The notes under the pieces: model-generated
Seen by the model: only the letters and a program-made list of their open reading frames with translations
Told to the model about the DNA's origin: nothing
Database searches by the model: none
Program-made: the position numbers and the translations under genes
NCBI GenBank assembly: GCA_963970005.1
Contig: CAXAMN010023362.1
Location: forward strand, 423,984 to 487,983
Length of the DNA: 64,000 nt
Reading direction: 5' to 3'
Source of the DNA: Durusdinium trenchii
Lineage: Eukaryota > Sar > Dinophyceae > Suessiales > Symbiodiniaceae
In this document: piece by piece, positions 1 to 11,077 of the stretch
Layout of the letters: each line of letters starts with the position of its first letter
Position numbering within the stretch: position 1 is the first letter of the stretch

Positions 1-515
1 TGGCTCTAGGCCTTCTTGGCATCCAACTGCTCCTGCGAAGACTGTTTGCTGAAGGAGTTCATCGTGGGACCCATGGTCGCATAGTCACCCATGTCCATAG
101 AACACATATTGCTTAGTGTTTTAAAATTTGTTTTTCTCTCTCCCTCCCTCCCATTCGCATCCATTCGCTCTCTCTCTCTCTCTCTCTTTCTCTGGAGGTC
201 GCTGTGCTGTTCAACAAATCTTCGTGGTCCTTGGCCTCGAGTCTATTCATATCTATGTAACCACTGGACAACAAAACATTGATCCAATCAAGTCGTCTAA
301 GCTCAATATGAAAGACTGAGGCCAAGTTTCACAGGCAATGTGTTCAGGCAGCTTGGCTGTCATGAATACTTTGCAGCGCCAGGGGCTCTTTTTTTGCGGG
401 GCATCCCTGGCGTTGGTGTCTAGAAAAAATTGTTCGCAGAATCATTCTGAGCAAATCCATCAAGGCCTTCAACAGTTCTGACTTCCCACACTTCTACAAT
501 GCGTTCATCCTACTC
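1..515. other. No gene seen; CT-rich microsatellite
   Basis: No convincing exon was seen on either strand. A pyrimidine-rich simple repeat, mostly (CT)n, lies at about 138-192, and short open frames across it on both strands are low-complexity artefacts. Position 516 is the stop end of the reductase exon to the right, so part of this stretch may be its 3' untranslated region. Confidence 0.5.
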
Positions 516-947
516 TCATCCCCCAGAATTATGCTGACCTCGCTTCTTCACATAGTAGGGATAAGCTGCAATGACTGCGCTCTTGGTAAGCACACAGCAG
601 CTTGCACAAAAACCAAAGAGCACCAGCAACACCAAATATGCGTTCAAAATCCAGGGAATCTGATCTGTTGCGACGGAGGATGAGCCATCGTCTCGCCACA
701 AACAAACGCTGTTAATGCAGAAACGAAGCCCCGTGGCTGGTGGCCCATCGTCAAAAACGTGCCCCAAGTGGGCGCCGCAGGCAGCACAGTGGACTTCGGT
801 GCTTCCAAATTGCAGAATGTCTTTGCGATATCCGAGAGCATTTGCTACTGGAGCAGTGAAGCTGGGCCAGCCACTCCCAGAGTGGAACTTCGCGACAGCG
901 GGGAATAAAGGCTCTCCACAACATGCACATCGATAAGTCCCACCTAG
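516..947 (-). CDS. Methionine-R-sulfoxide reductase B domain exon with C-terminal membrane anchor
   Basis: The open frame carries the MsrB (SelR) signature: [13 protein letters not shown], then [11 protein letters not shown], then [17 protein letters not shown], then LRFCINS. Both CxxC pairs that bind structural zinc in this family and the resolving/catalytic Cys of RFCINS are present. MsrB enzymes reduce methionine-R-sulfoxide in proteins with electrons from thioredoxin. After the domain comes a hydrophobic stretch ([22 protein letters not shown]) that looks like a membrane segment, then a short basic tail ending in stop at 516. The open frame continues to 986, but the match to the family starts just after a CTAG/G acceptor-like site near 948, so the upstream residues are probably intronic and earlier exons are expected to the right. 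Calling it a terminal exon is inference; the domain itself is clear. Confidence 0.85.
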   Translation of the reverse strand, partial: LGGTYRCACCGEPLFPAVAKFHSGSGWPSFTAPVANALGYRKDILQFGSTEVHCAACGAHLGHVFDDGPPATGLRFCINSVCLWRDDGSSSVATDQIPWILNAYLVLLVLFGFCASCCVLTKSAVIAAYPYYVKKRGQHNSGG

Positions 948-1599
948 GCACCACGAATACAGTGGGCAGCCTCTTGGACATTTCAATAAGTTTATGCTTA
1001 GAGCATCTCAGAGCAGCTTTCTGGGACGATTTGCATGACTGGCAAACTAATTATGTACAACAAGTTTCACTGACTTGGTTTTAGATAATGAGCTGGGAAG
1101 TTTCACTGTCATCAAGTATGGCCGACCTCTTAAAGCCGACAGGACACTGGTGTTGGACTCGTCCACTCGGTCGTGCACTCCACTGAAAGCTCTTTCGGTA
1201 CCACCAGCTGCGCAAACCTTTTAGGCCAGCTGTCGGACGTGGCATGCAACGCAAAATCACAATACGTGTCATTCAACTGACCAAACAAACGAAGCCCATG
1301 AACCTTTTATGCATTGAATGAAGCGCGAGGGGCTTGTTGAAAAAGTGTCCTTCCATCTGGGATGTCCCTTTTGTGGTCACAAAGTTCAGATCTCATGTGA
1401 GTGCCTTTGCTTCCGGTGATGTCCCAGCCACCTGCTGAAAGTGACCTTGGCATGTGAAAACAACTGGTCAGCCATTGGCCCCAGGCTTGACAGCACTACC
1501 ACTACTAGTAGCAAAACATAGCAAAACCCCGTGCAGCCCGGCTGCATGACTATCAAAGTGGCAGCCATGAAAAGTAGACACGCAATATTGTACAGATTC

Positions 1600-1800
1600 T
1601 TGCGCCATGGCGACTCTGCAAAAGAGTTCATTTTGGGGGTGCTGGACCTGCATCGGGCCCGCAGCTGCTTTGGACTTCACGAATGCCAGCGAATTCTGCT
1701 CTACAACCCTTGGCTCCATTCTTGCTTGCACATCTTTGCAATCCACGCAAAGATCATCCATTTGGGTACCAGGAAGGCCTGAACCTATCGGATTTGCAGA
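1600..1800 (-). CDS. Candidate exon, unknown protein
   Basis: An open minus-strand stretch of ordinary-looking protein composition (for example GSGLPGTQMDDLCVDCKDVQ and EPRVVEQNSLAFVKSKAAAG) lies between repeat-like intronic DNA. No known domain was recognised. It sits 5' of the MsrB exon on the same strand, so it could belong to the same gene. Short length and lack of a domain make this weak. Confidence 0.3.
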
Positions 1801-2529
1801 AAACAATGTATGATCTGTAAAATTATGTCTGCATATTAGTTTAGCAGCTCACCTCTCACCAAGACACTGCAAATGATACGGGCTGGCCTCTGAGAAATGG
1901 ACAACAACTTGCATTGCATTCATTTAGCAGCATTGGCAACTCTTCAGCCCGTCTGAACTTTGCGCATGGTCAAGTCAACCCCTGAACTCCTACCTTTCTT
2001 CGTTCACGTAACCACAACTGGCTTTCGCAACATTGCGACACCAAACTTCACGAACAAGTTCAGGTGTCGTGGGATGCATGGCTGAACCCAATTCCACCAG
2101 AGCGCGTTTCGGCCTGGACATCAGCAATTTCTTTCAACTTCTTCTTGGAATTCTTGTACTGGTTCCTCTGTGCCTAGTGCGAGACAGGTATCAGCGCACG
2201 AGCGATACAGGCTTAACTTCTGAGGCACTTGCGTTGGTGAGCCGGTTTAGTGGATTGCCTGGGTAGGGCGGAGGTCTGTGGGCTCAGCCCCTAAGCGATC
2301 AAACCCATCAATCACCGTAGCTCAAGCTATCTAAGAGCCCTGACTTCGCGCCGGGGCCTGGGTGACTTCTGGTTGTTCTACGACTTCTGCCTGTGGAACC
2401 ACCTGCAGCTTCTCGGCACTCAGTGCAAACTTCGAGCACAAGCTAGAATGTCCATCTGAAATCCTGCCCACTTTTCACATCGCCAACTTTGCCATCTTAT
2501 CTTGGCTATCTCAATCCCACCTCAACTGA

Positions 2530-2628
2530 CGCGACCTTCTCTGCGGAAGCTCGCTCTGCAGCAGCTTTCTCTGCTGCAACTTTCTCCGCAGCAGCTGCAG
2601 CCTTCTGGGCGATAAGTTCCTCATGACT
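2530..2628 (-). CDS. Candidate coiled-coil exon (Ala/Glu/Lys rich)
   Basis: Reading leftward the frame gives SHEELIAQKAAAAAEKVAAE followed by KAAAERASAEKVAS, a continuous Ala/Glu/Lys helix with heptad-like charge pattern. Third-position variation is codon-like rather than a simple DNA repeat. It probably joins the coiled-coil exon at 2904-3025. Function unknown. Confidence 0.4.
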
Positions 2629-2903
2629 CAGGGTTTCACACATCCCCAGTCAATCGGAGCACTCAATGCACACATGCAATGCCGTATGCGCATGCATGCG
2701 AGACATGTTACAGTAATTCAACTGCATAGCTATATAATATAAATATACTTTGTTATGCAGTGAATCGAAGTGGTACCTGGCACGTGCAGTGCGGGTTGCC
2801 AATGAGAGCTCTGAATGTTTGGCGAAGTCAGCGGATAACACATACACAACACGCATACCGCATAACTTCATATAACTTCTAATTTCAAAACTGTCACGCT
2901 CTG

Positions 2904-3025
2904 CCTCCTCTTGCTTCTGCTGACGTTCGCTGAGCTCCTTCTTACGGCGCTCCTCCTCCTCCTGTTCCTTTTTTTGTCGCTCCAATTCCTCCAACAACAG
3001 CAGTAGATCACGCCACACAATTTCT
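2904..3025 (-). CDS. Candidate coiled-coil exon (Glu/Lys/Arg rich)
   Basis: The frame reads EIVWRDLLLLLEELERQKKE, then QEEEERRKKELSERQQKQEE, then AER: a strongly charged coiled coil. A likely acceptor (TTTACAG/AAATTG) lies at the right end and a likely GT donor (GAGC/GTGACAG) at the left end. The open frame runs further left to 2650, but that part has intron-like composition. Probably part of a long multi-exon coiled-coil gene on this strand; partners and role unknown. Confidence 0.45.
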
Positions 3026-3758
3026 GTAAAGTTTCTGGTCCAACTCGCAGGGAGGTCCAACTCGGTTTATTTTAGTCCGGCTGAGGCACCCAATCGGGCT
3101 CCCCACTGCCCCTGCAATATGCTCCCACTGGCTTGAGGAGCTGCTCATTGAGCTTTTCATTAAAAGCGCCCACAGCAATGACAAGTGTTGATCACTCTAG
3201 CTCACTCGAGCAAGAAGGTCTGGACCTGGCCTCGATTTGGAAGCACGGTCGAAAACCCCTCAAAACTTTAAGGCACCTCTGCCTGACTCTACCTTGTCCG
3301 TTTCCATCAAAATGATCTCCACAGAACAAATCAACATATTGAAAATATGGCCCTGGCGGCTCTGGCGGCGCAGGCCCCTGTGGAAGTCCCCGACATTCTC
3401 GCGTCCCGAAATCTTACGAAATCTTCACAAAGCAGCATCAATGCAACCTCTCTCTCCCTCTCAAGTAGGCCACAATCGTCCAATTTGATAGTGGGATCAT
3501 TCACCAAGTGAGTTGCCCACCGCGTTTCTCTTCGTCGCCTTGTCACAGGGGCCCATCATCTACCACGTGTTTGGCACACAGCGATGTACACACCAGGGTT
3601 TGCATGTCCTAAACTTCAGCTTTCTCAGGGCCCAACCATTTCATGCAATGACTTGTCCCCATCCATGTCGTGAATCCTGAACAAAACGGCTGGAACAAAA
3701 AGGGGTCTGTGAGATGTTGTCCGGATAGTGAATAGTTAAGAATGTCGTAGTAGACTTC

Positions 3759-3822
3759 CTATGCCTCGCCTCTGTTTCAAAAGCCGTATCTCCGCCTCAA
3801 CCTCCAAAATGTCCTTGACTCT
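3759..3822 (-). CDS. Candidate short coiled-coil exon
   Basis: The frame reads RVKDILEVEAEIRLLKQRRG after an acceptor-like CATGTAG/AGTC. It is amphipathic and charged, like the neighbouring candidate exons at 2904-3025 and 10943-11077, which lie on either side of the DIRS-like element. Very short, so evidence is compositional only. Confidence 0.3.
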
Positions 3823-4469
3823 ACATGAAGTGTCAACTGGCATTGGTGACCCCTTGGAGGGGCAATTGCAAAGTGGTCCTGCTGGTATTTTATGACTTCT
3901 GTCTCGCCATACTTGACGTCCTCCTGACATCATGTTGGACCGCTTCATGTGCATCAACTGCACATCAGGTTGAATGGACACCGTGTCACGGGGGCACACT
4001 CGTCGAAAGGAAGAACACACATACAATACATGTGAGTATATACATGCATACATATATAAAAAAGCAGTGAGCACTATTTTGGTCCACTTCGCAGCAGGTT
4101 TCTCAAACTTGAAAAGATAACGTCAAACTTGAACAACCCTCACTCCCTTACACAGGGTATCCTCACCCTGAAGGATTAATTCCAAACCACCTGGCCACAC
4201 CCAAGGTGATGTGGAATCATCCGGCTGTTCCGTCGATGCGAGCCACACCTCCTAACAAAGAGGTGAACAGCCAAAAAAAGGGTTAGGGGAAAACGTCAGG
4301 AATTAAAAGAAGGCTTCTTTTCCCTCTGCCTCGCTTCTTCATGGGTTTCTTTGAAACATGTGAATTCCTTCCACTGCCCCCTGCCCTTCCGCAAGGAGGC
4401 TCAAGCGTGGAAATTACAGGAGCGGTGAGAAAATTCTTGTAAACCGTCAACCAGGGTTTCAGTTTGGGA

Positions 4470-5235
4470 TCATTGGAAGGCTGGCATCTGTGCAAGGACT
4501 GCTAGTCCCTCATTGAGGTAGATCCTGGCACTCTTTTGTGTGTGCCACCTGCCCTGAACCAGGATTTTATCCAGGCTTTGGTGCTTCTGAAAAAAGAAGG
4601 TCGCCCCCCCCCTACGGAGGGAGTAGGGTCTAAAGCCCATCTCAGAAATGCCAAGTCCTTCAAGACATTCGTTGAAGAGGCGCCTCCACTTTGCAGGCGA
4701 AGGGGTCAAAGGAGTGCTTGGAGAAGCTCGTTTCTTCCAAAGGCGCAGCAACTTAACGACGGGTTCATATCCGAGGACCATGCTTTCTGCCGCTCCATGT
4801 CTCTTACCACCCTTGGTAAGCCCCAAACTTATCAGGGCCTGCAAAGCATGGGGCCCACACTCAATGTGGGAAGAAAGGAGTCCGAGAATCTCCCCTGTCC
4901 TCAACAGAACCCTATCAAGAGGATCATCGAGTGGAGGATAAGCTCAGCCAGGGGCGGTGCCCGGCTGGGGATCTCGTTTTGATGCCACGCCTTCACCGGT
5001 TGCCGATGCTTCAATCCAGGTTGTAAGTCTTGGAGCCCAGCAAGCGTGTCGCAAGCCAGGCTACGTCCTTTGCCCTGGAACCAGAGATGTTCCAGATAGT
5101 CGCAAACAAGGGGGTCCATCTTGTCACGGGTGGTAGGGAGTGACAAACCTTCATCCCGCAAGAAAACCAAGAACTGATCAACAGCTGCATTGTATCGCTG
5201 GGTTGCACCGTCAAAGACTTGAGGCTGCCCAACTG
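4470..5235 (-). pseudogene. Tyrosine recombinase of the DIRS-like element (frameshifted)
   Basis: The C-terminal catalytic half is open from 4904 to 4470. It shows the first catalytic Arg in RTGEILGLL, a box-II-like segment YSLRRGGATFFFQ (with Tyr where most enzymes have His of HxxR), a GRWHTQKSARIYL block with the candidate Tyr nucleophile, and a usual-length C-terminus. The N-terminal core-binding half is in other frames: SLPTTRDKMDPLVCDYLEHL near 5170-5080, with an adjoining segment up to about 5235. At least two frameshifts separate these parts. In DIRS-type elements this enzyme integrates the circular DNA copy in place of a DDE integrase. The catalytic residues seem intact but the gene is not one frame. 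Confidence 0.75.
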
Positions 5236-5284
5236 TCTCCGTTGCTTTGCTTGCTCTGCTTCCGAACCTCCTTCAAGGATGCGC

Positions 5285-7060
5285 TTAGGCATTCCTAAAC
5301 TTCGTTTTGACATACCCCCCCCACCGACTAGGCTTGTCGGCAGGGTTGGTGTCAGTCGACACGTGACGTAACCCCAAACCACCTGAGAGGAGGATGCCAG
5401 AAGCAGAGCGTTGATCCGGGCCATCGTGCTCCGTAACTTCTTGGAGCTCGTGCGGCCACGAGTCAGGATATGGAGACAAACAAGCGAATCAGTCAAATGC
5501 AACATGCAGAAACCAAATTGTTTTTGCCGTTCCAGACGCCAACGCAGGGCATTGAGAATGGCGCGCAGCTCGAGGCAGTTGATATGCTCACGCCCTCTAG
5601 TCCATCGCCAGCCAGAGACGACTTGCCAACGCCAAAGGCGCGTGGGCACAGATGCCCTCAGACGGTGGAACTCGACCAATTGGGTGCTAGGCGTCGTCAG
5701 CATAATGTCCTCTCCCTTGAGTGAGACCAGGTTGCACAGCTTAAAGGCCAGTTTGTAGGGGTCGCCGGTGTCCGGCTCGGTGAGCGACAGGGGCAAACGA
5801 ATCAGTTTTGCTTGCAAGGACTCCGCAGCCCCCGGCCTACAAAGATCAACGATGCCCTGAGGATCAAACTTCTGGCAAACCCCCAGCGGCGAAAACAACT
5901 GATTCAATAGCCAGGCAACCACCGGTACACTCCAGCTGTTTCCCAGAAGCGTGAGGCGTGCATCGTTATACTTTGAACCCTTGCTCTCACGCTTGCCCAA
6001 ACATGGCGCGGTGTAATGGAGGGGGAACCCCATTAACCACATTCTTCTTGTTGATCACCCCGCGCTTGTCAATGTACTGGTACGGGGGGAAACGATGAAG
6101 GTCCTCTTGCCACCTTGCTAGCTCATACGGCTGGCATTCACGCAGCCCCGCTGGTTTGCGTCCAGTTTGCTTTGACGGCCGGGCAGTAGTAAAGGTGGGG
6201 AATGCTCTATTGCAATCAACTTTGACCCATCCGGGCTCAAGAACCTTGCGAACATCTTGGTCGGCTGTCAACTCCCAGGAATCAACCTCCGTCCCTGAAG
6301 TCAAGATGGCCCCGGGGCCTTCCGTCAGTCCCCAGGTGGCCCAATACAACCTGGGGCGATGGCACCAAGTCATCCTACCGGCGTCAGTGCTGACAGGCGC
6401 GCACCCAAAATGCTCAGACATAGTCACCCGATCTTGTCGGTCCATGGAGGCCACCGACTCCATGACGCCCACTTGAAGTGCCGCTTCACTAGCTCTCGAA
6501 TTCGACTTCAGGGCTCCACGTCTGTCAGAATTGAGTCCCAAAACCCCTTGACAGGGGGGGCCTCCGCCAATGATCACCAGGGCGCACTGTGAAAACTTCA
6601 AGCTCCAGTTGTGGACCATCTCCTCATCGACCAGGGCCACATCCGCCACACACATCAATGCAGGGATCCCCAGGGTAGTGAGCTTCCACCACTCGGTTGG
6701 CGATGGGGTTGGACTCCACCGATATATAGCCTCCAACATTTATCCCTTGGAGATCCATAGCAACACGGAGTGCACCAATGCCATCAAAGAGCCCAATGAC
6801 AAGGATTTGTTGGTAATCAAAAGGCGTGGGATTCTGCCACCTGAGGTGCCCTCTCTCTGCCATAACTCCACATTACTGAGGCCCTTTGAACAGCACACTC
6901 CTCCTCCCGTTGTTGAGGCGTCACTGCACGTGACCATAGGGTGGACATCACCCCGAAAGTCCATCCACCCGAGTGGCTGGTGCCGTGGAGCCTCCTCGGT
7001 GAAAGACTCGATAAAGCGCCAGACACTGTTCAAGGCACCGAGAAGCTGTCTCCTGAACAT
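5285..7060 (-). pseudogene. RNase H domain split by the methyltransferase insertion
   Basis: The first acidic motif, VTCSDASTTGGGVCC, is encoded near 6920, right after RT-thumb-like sequence (FRRQLLGALNSVWRFIESF). The second part comes only after the methyltransferase: GREHINCLELRAILNALRW with its Glu near 5575, HLTDSLVCLHI with its Asp near 5490, and the terminal STDTNPADKPSRW near 5330-5360 in another frame. In related retroelements these motifs form one compact RNase H; here about 1.3 kb separates motif 1 from motif 2. Frameshifts lie near 6860 and 5400. The split is read directly from motif order; that it folds as one enzyme is inference. Confidence 0.6.
5885..6805 (-). pseudogene. C5 cytosine DNA methyltransferase domain within the retrotransposon (frameshifted)
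   Basis: Motifs of the C5-methyltransferase family occur in order: motif I LVIGLFDGIGALRVAMDLQG (SAM binding, near 6800-6740), motif II GYISVESNPIANRVVEAHYPG, motif IV CALVIIGGGPPCQGVLGLNS with the catalytic Cys near 6553, a motif VI-like MESVASMDRQDR (ESV rather than ENV), motif VIII HRPRLYWATWG, motif IX-like LMGFPLHYTAPC near 6030, and motif X LLGNSWSVPVVAWLLNQLF near 5940-5890. Frameshifts lie near 6650 and 6035. Such enzymes methylate cytosine at C5 in DNA. Capture of these genes by dinoflagellate retrotransposons has been reported. The catalytic Cys and SAM motifs are retained, but this copy cannot be made as one protein. Confidence 0.8.
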
Positions 7061-7071
7061 GGAGAAGTAGA

Positions 7072-7941
7072 CTAGCCCCCCCGCTGGCGGGTTAGTAGGT
7101 CAAGGGCGAGGCTGAAGTACTTTTCCAGCTTACCTTCCTTGGGGAACGCAATACCAAGCACGCCATCAACGGTAGCCCCCTGAAGTTCACACCTTGAAGA
7201 CCTGGCAACTCCCTTCTTAGCGTTCCTAGGCACCTCCCACTTCTCATACTCTGCACGTAGTGCCAACACAGCCGGAGGCACCGTACCCTCGAGCTCAATC
7301 ATCCCCGTGGCAGCGACCTTCTCCAGTAAATCGTAGTTATCTAGATATACTCTCCAACACGGATTGGCTAAGGTGAAGGCTCTGTCCTTCCTCAACTCTT
7401 CCCAGTCATGATTGGTCTGTCCACTCTCTCTCCCCAGTCCACTCGTCTTTTGAAACTCCAAAAAGTCCGTTCAGGAGCGGGCGGCTCCCGGTCTGGAAAA
7501 CTTGTTCGCTTTCAAGATAGCAACAAAACCCCTGACGACACGAGTCCAGTGCACATTGCACCCCAATGTTTATCTTCCACCATGACTCTTGGACCCTTGA
7601 CGCTTCCCCAAAGGTGTTTGGGTTTGATGTATGTGTCAAACGACAACACGTACTCCTGACAGCCTAAGGAGCACACCTCGTCCAGTGGCACCGCACCAAT
7701 CTCCTTTGGCAAGGCCGGGTCGATATCTCCCAGGAGATCCACTTAGCAACTTTGACCTCATCCCCTTTGTAGTCAATAGCCCTGACCAATCGATCCCAAC
7801 CGTGCAAAGTCCCAAACTACCAAACCGTTCAACTTCCAAGATCAGACGGTTCAGAACGATCACTTGTGTGTTGGTGAACTCGCAATCGCGACCGAAACAA
7901 GAACCCCAGTAGCAATTCAATGAAGTCACCACGCAGACCAT
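7072..7941 (-). pseudogene. Reverse transcriptase remnant of the DIRS-like element
   Basis: Pieces in three frames are recognisable: a finger-region segment (TNTQVIVLNRLILEVERFG near 7850; PRVMVEDKHWGAMCTGLVSS near 7560), then SRPLLNGLFGVSKDEW near 7450, then the catalytic-motif segment WRVYLDNYDLLEKV near 7350 (YLDN in place of YxDD), and ATVDGVLGIAFPKEGKLEKY near 7170. Only about 100 bases separate the KDEW and YLDN segments, where DIRS-type RTs carry most of the palm, so an internal deletion of roughly 150 residues is inferred. Frameshifts also occur. Non-functional. Confidence 0.6.
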
Positions 7942-8408
7942 CCAATCTAAAACCCTTCAACTCTTGTCAGGCCAAAGCCCCTCAAAACGAGACCTGGAGG
8001 TGGGTAGTGGAAAGAGATCGGAAGGGGATTCCACACCCGTGAGCTTGCTGCGAAGTGGTAGTACCTCCAGGAGTTGTTGAAGGACGATCGAAACCAACGA
8101 CGAAATCTCGTGCCCCTGAGCTCCCATGCAAAACATGGCTTTTTCGCCTGACAGCGGACGTGCCATCAATGGCGATCCTTGGCCCTCAACGGCTTCAAAC
8201 AGCGGAGGGCATGGTGAAAAATTTGGCGCGACGGCTCCCAACAAGTGAGCCTCATCAGCTGACCGACCTACTCCGGCCGCTGGTACAAGCGAATCACCAT
8301 CAACCAGGGGACTCCGCTCACGCCCAGGCTTCTCGCTCTGGTCCCATGAGCTGCTCCCCTTCATAGCCATCGTAGTTCCTGCGCCCTCCAGCTCCCGCCT
8401 ACAGGAGC

Positions 8409-10575
8409 TCACTTCGAAGTTGTCTCCTCTTTCTGCCGGCCTGTGTCCTTGCCACTCGACTTGCCTTTGCCCTTCTGTTTGGACTCCTCCGTTCCCTCAT
8501 GCTGCTGCTCTTGCCCTTTGGGCGCCCGTCTGGGAGCGCCGCTAACTCGTTGGGCGGTAACCATCTCCTCCCTCCCCGCCATCGCCAGAAAGTCTGTCGG
8601 AGTGACCTCCAAGCGCTGTGCGACGCTCCAATGCGCCCCGAGGAGCACTGACTCGATTGCTTTCATACGTTGAAGCAGCGCGTCGCACGCACGGGCTGGT
8701 CGCCCTTTCAGTAGATGGTCTATTGAGAGAGCCAGTGTCAGCAACTCTCGAAGCACTTCCGAGCTAATTGCTGACGGTGGTACATCAATGCAATCGGCTT
8801 CAACTCGTGTTCTCGGCGCCAATCTCCTGCAGCAAACTCCCTTGAACCCGGTTCTCCCCCCTCGCACAGGGCTGTCTCCATATCCTCCAGGCCGCTGGGC
8901 GAATCCTCTGTCGAGCTGCTCCAGGAGTTGGAAGATGACCTGTCCTTTGATTTCTTCTTCACTGGTCTCTTTGCAAGACGCAACGCCTCCGAACTTTCTC
9001 CCGGGGGTCTAGGCCAGTGCCGCTGAAGAGCGCCTCTTGGCTCTTCGTCACCGCCCCCCCGGGGTCGCTTCCCGTTGAGACTGCTGGAGCCCGACGACGA
9101 TGTTGCCTTCTTCGCCTTCTCCTCCTTCGATGCCTTGGCTTTCTCCCCAGCCCGGGACGGGCTCCTTGACCGATGCTTCTTCTTCTTCTTGGGGGCCTTT
9201 TCTTTCTTGCTCTTCTTGGATCTCTTGCGCCGGCTGCGACTCTTCACCTTCTTCTTCTCTTTTTCTCTTTTTTTCTTCTCTGTCCAAACGGCCGGGCGGG
9301 CCAGGTCTTCTCCTCTGGCCCTCAATGCTGCCAGCTCGTCCTCCGCCGGCTCGACCTTCTCCAGGTTTCTTACCCAACCTTCTTCTCCGTCTTCTCTCAA
9401 GAGCTTGCGAATCTTCTTCAAAATGGACGAGGTCCTCCGACGTGCGGTCTCCAGTGCAAGTCTCCTCGCACCGATGCAAGCGCAACTCCATGTCGGGGTG
9501 ACCGGAGTGGTGTCGCAGAAGGCTCTCTGAGGTCGTTCCCGTCAGCTGCAGGGTGTAGTGGATTCCAGAGTCCTGAACGTCCACTCCACGGATCTTCCCC
9601 GACCTGGCAGGCCGCACCGAAGTATGAGGCCTCTGGGCACACCTTGGTCCCAACTGTCAACTCCTCGACGCCCAGCTTGTTCAGCTGGGCAACCTCTCCT
9701 CTGCGCCATAGCTCCCGGTCCCCTCCTCTCCTCTTTGGTGCAGCTCTCATAGCCCTCACCTTCGCCTTGGCCTTCAACCGGCCTCGCTCACGATGCTTGA
9801 TCCCTTTGGTTCCTCGTCGACGAAGTTCCCTTTCCGTCCTCCTAGGCGACCTTGATCTCGATCTCCTCCAAGTGCCTCGCTCCCGCCCCGATGAGCCACC
9901 CCCGTAATGAGGTGGAGGGAAACTGGGCCCGGCTGGGTATCGAGGAGCTGGTGGAGGCGGCGGCAACGGTGGGTTGAAGTGCTTGGCAACACTTCTCCAA
10001 GCGGCTGGCCGTAGTCCGTATCTGGATGGATCCCTTTCGAGATCCTGTGGTGTGGGGTCTGGACCCCTGGCACTTGAGCTTCTGGCGAGGATGGGTGTTG
10101 GTGCTTTCTCAACAACGTCCTCCTTGGGCTCCTTCTCCTTCTTACTCTTCTTCCTTTCTGTACGGCTTTTCTTGCCTTCCCTTTTGGACCCGGTGGTCGA
10201 CTTGTGTTTCCTCCTCCTTTTGGGCTTCTCCTCGCTGTTCTCCTTGATCCCCTCTCTTCACCTCCAAGGGCTTTTCGTCCTTCTCCTTCTTGTCACCTTC
10301 AGGGGCCGCAGGCTCCCCGACTCCAACCTCCTTCGACTCAACCTCCGGGCCGCTCTCACGTAGTTCTTGTGCTAGTATTGGCGCCGCTTCCTCGGCCAAG
10401 TCGGTGAGAGCACCTGCGCAGTTTCGAAGGATGGCAAGGACCGGTGCTTCCTGCCTAATCAGTAGGAGCTGTCCTTCCACGAGCTCCCGAATGCGACGAA
10501 GCGTTCGACACACCTGACAGGTGGGCGATCCGTCGAAAGTGTGGCAATTGCCACACCTCATCAACCTGTAAGCCG
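8409..10575 (-). pseudogene. Gag-like region of the DIRS-like element (several frames)
   Basis: The probable start is near 10575 after an acceptor-like CTTACAG. It opens with a Cys pair module, RCGNCHTFDGSPTCQVCRTL (CxxC-x8-CxxC), then a helical segment (RIRELVEGQLLLIRQEAPVL), acidic/basic low-complexity sequence, a Pro-rich stretch (PPPPPAPRYPAGPSFPPP near 9950), an Arg/Ser-rich part, a conserved-looking segment (AQLNKLGVEELTVGTKVCPE near 9690) and a long Lys/Arg/Ser block near 9300-9100. The parts lie in at least four overlapping minus frames (edges near 10120, 9960, 9650, 9420 and 8870), so the gene is broken. Nucleic-acid packaging is the usual role for such a protein; this is inference from position. 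Confidence 0.5.
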
Positions 10576-10619
10576 AAACGCTAAGGAACCAAAAACGTGC
10601 AAAGCTTCTTAACCCACGG

Positions 10620-10700
10620 GGGCGTAGGTACATTAATACATATATTAAAGTGTATGATAGTGTATGTATGTATATATGCATGCGTGCGTGTTCTTGAGAG
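10620..10700. repeat. AT/TG-rich simple repeat
   Basis: An imperfect run of TATA, TGTATG and GCGTGCGTG units lies just upstream (in element sense) of the gag-like start. No gene is seen from here to the next candidate exon at 10943. Confidence 0.6.
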
Positions 10701-10942
10701 GGCGCGGGAATTGTTTGGTGGGTCAAGGGTTCTTCTGGGACTGCAAAACCTGCCTCATGGTCAAGCTCACAAAATGAGAAGCTACCAGAAAGCCAACGGA
10801 GGCCACCAAAAGAGACGAAAGGCAATCAAAAGCCATCAAAAGCCAGGAGAAGTCTCCAAAGCTGACAAACCGGAAAAAGTAATGAGACATTACTGAAGGC
10901 ACTAAAACAACAACATCAACAACAATGTGCCCCACAAATTAC

Positions 10943-11077
10943 CCCTGCTCAGGGTCCTGAACCCACTTGATCGCCTCATCCTGAAACCTCTTTTTGGTCT
11001 CCAGCGACGCAATCTCACCTCTGTACTTCTTTGCCAAGCTGAGAGCCTCCACCACATTCCAGCATTCGCGCCACTAC
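10943..11077 (-). CDS. Candidate exon, helical protein segment
   Basis: A 45-codon minus-strand frame opens after an acceptor-like GTAG/TGG and reads WRECWNVVEALSLAKKYRGE then IASLETKKRFQDEAIKWVQD then PEQG. This is ordinary coding composition with a strong helical pattern and looks more convincing than the longer overlapping frames. No family recognised. It lies immediately outside the DIRS-like element, on the same strand as exons on the other side of it. Confidence 0.45.

Larger units (their letters stand above)
4280..10590 (-). mobile_element. Decayed DIRS-like tyrosine-recombinase retrotransposon carrying a DNA methyltransferase
   Basis: Reading leftward, frames encode in order: a Lys/Arg/Ser-rich gag-like region, RT remnants, the first part of an RNase H, a C5 cytosine methyltransferase, the rest of the RNase H, and a tyrosine recombinase. 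No DDE integrase or LTR pair was seen, which with the recombinase places it near DIRS/Ngaro-type elements. The coding region is broken into many frames, at least about ten shifts, and the RT palm looks largely deleted, so the copy is dead. Outer ends are approximate: the left edge is set beyond the recombinase stop near 4470 and the right edge at the start of gag. Terminal repeats were not identified. Confidence 0.75.

Noticed and set aside
128-325. Short frames on both strands over the CT repeat
   Set aside because: Simple-sequence artefacts.
9075-9907. Plus-strand Ser/Phe/Leu/Pro-rich frames (133-244 codons)
   Set aside because: Antisense shadows of the Lys/Arg/Ser-rich gag-like region.
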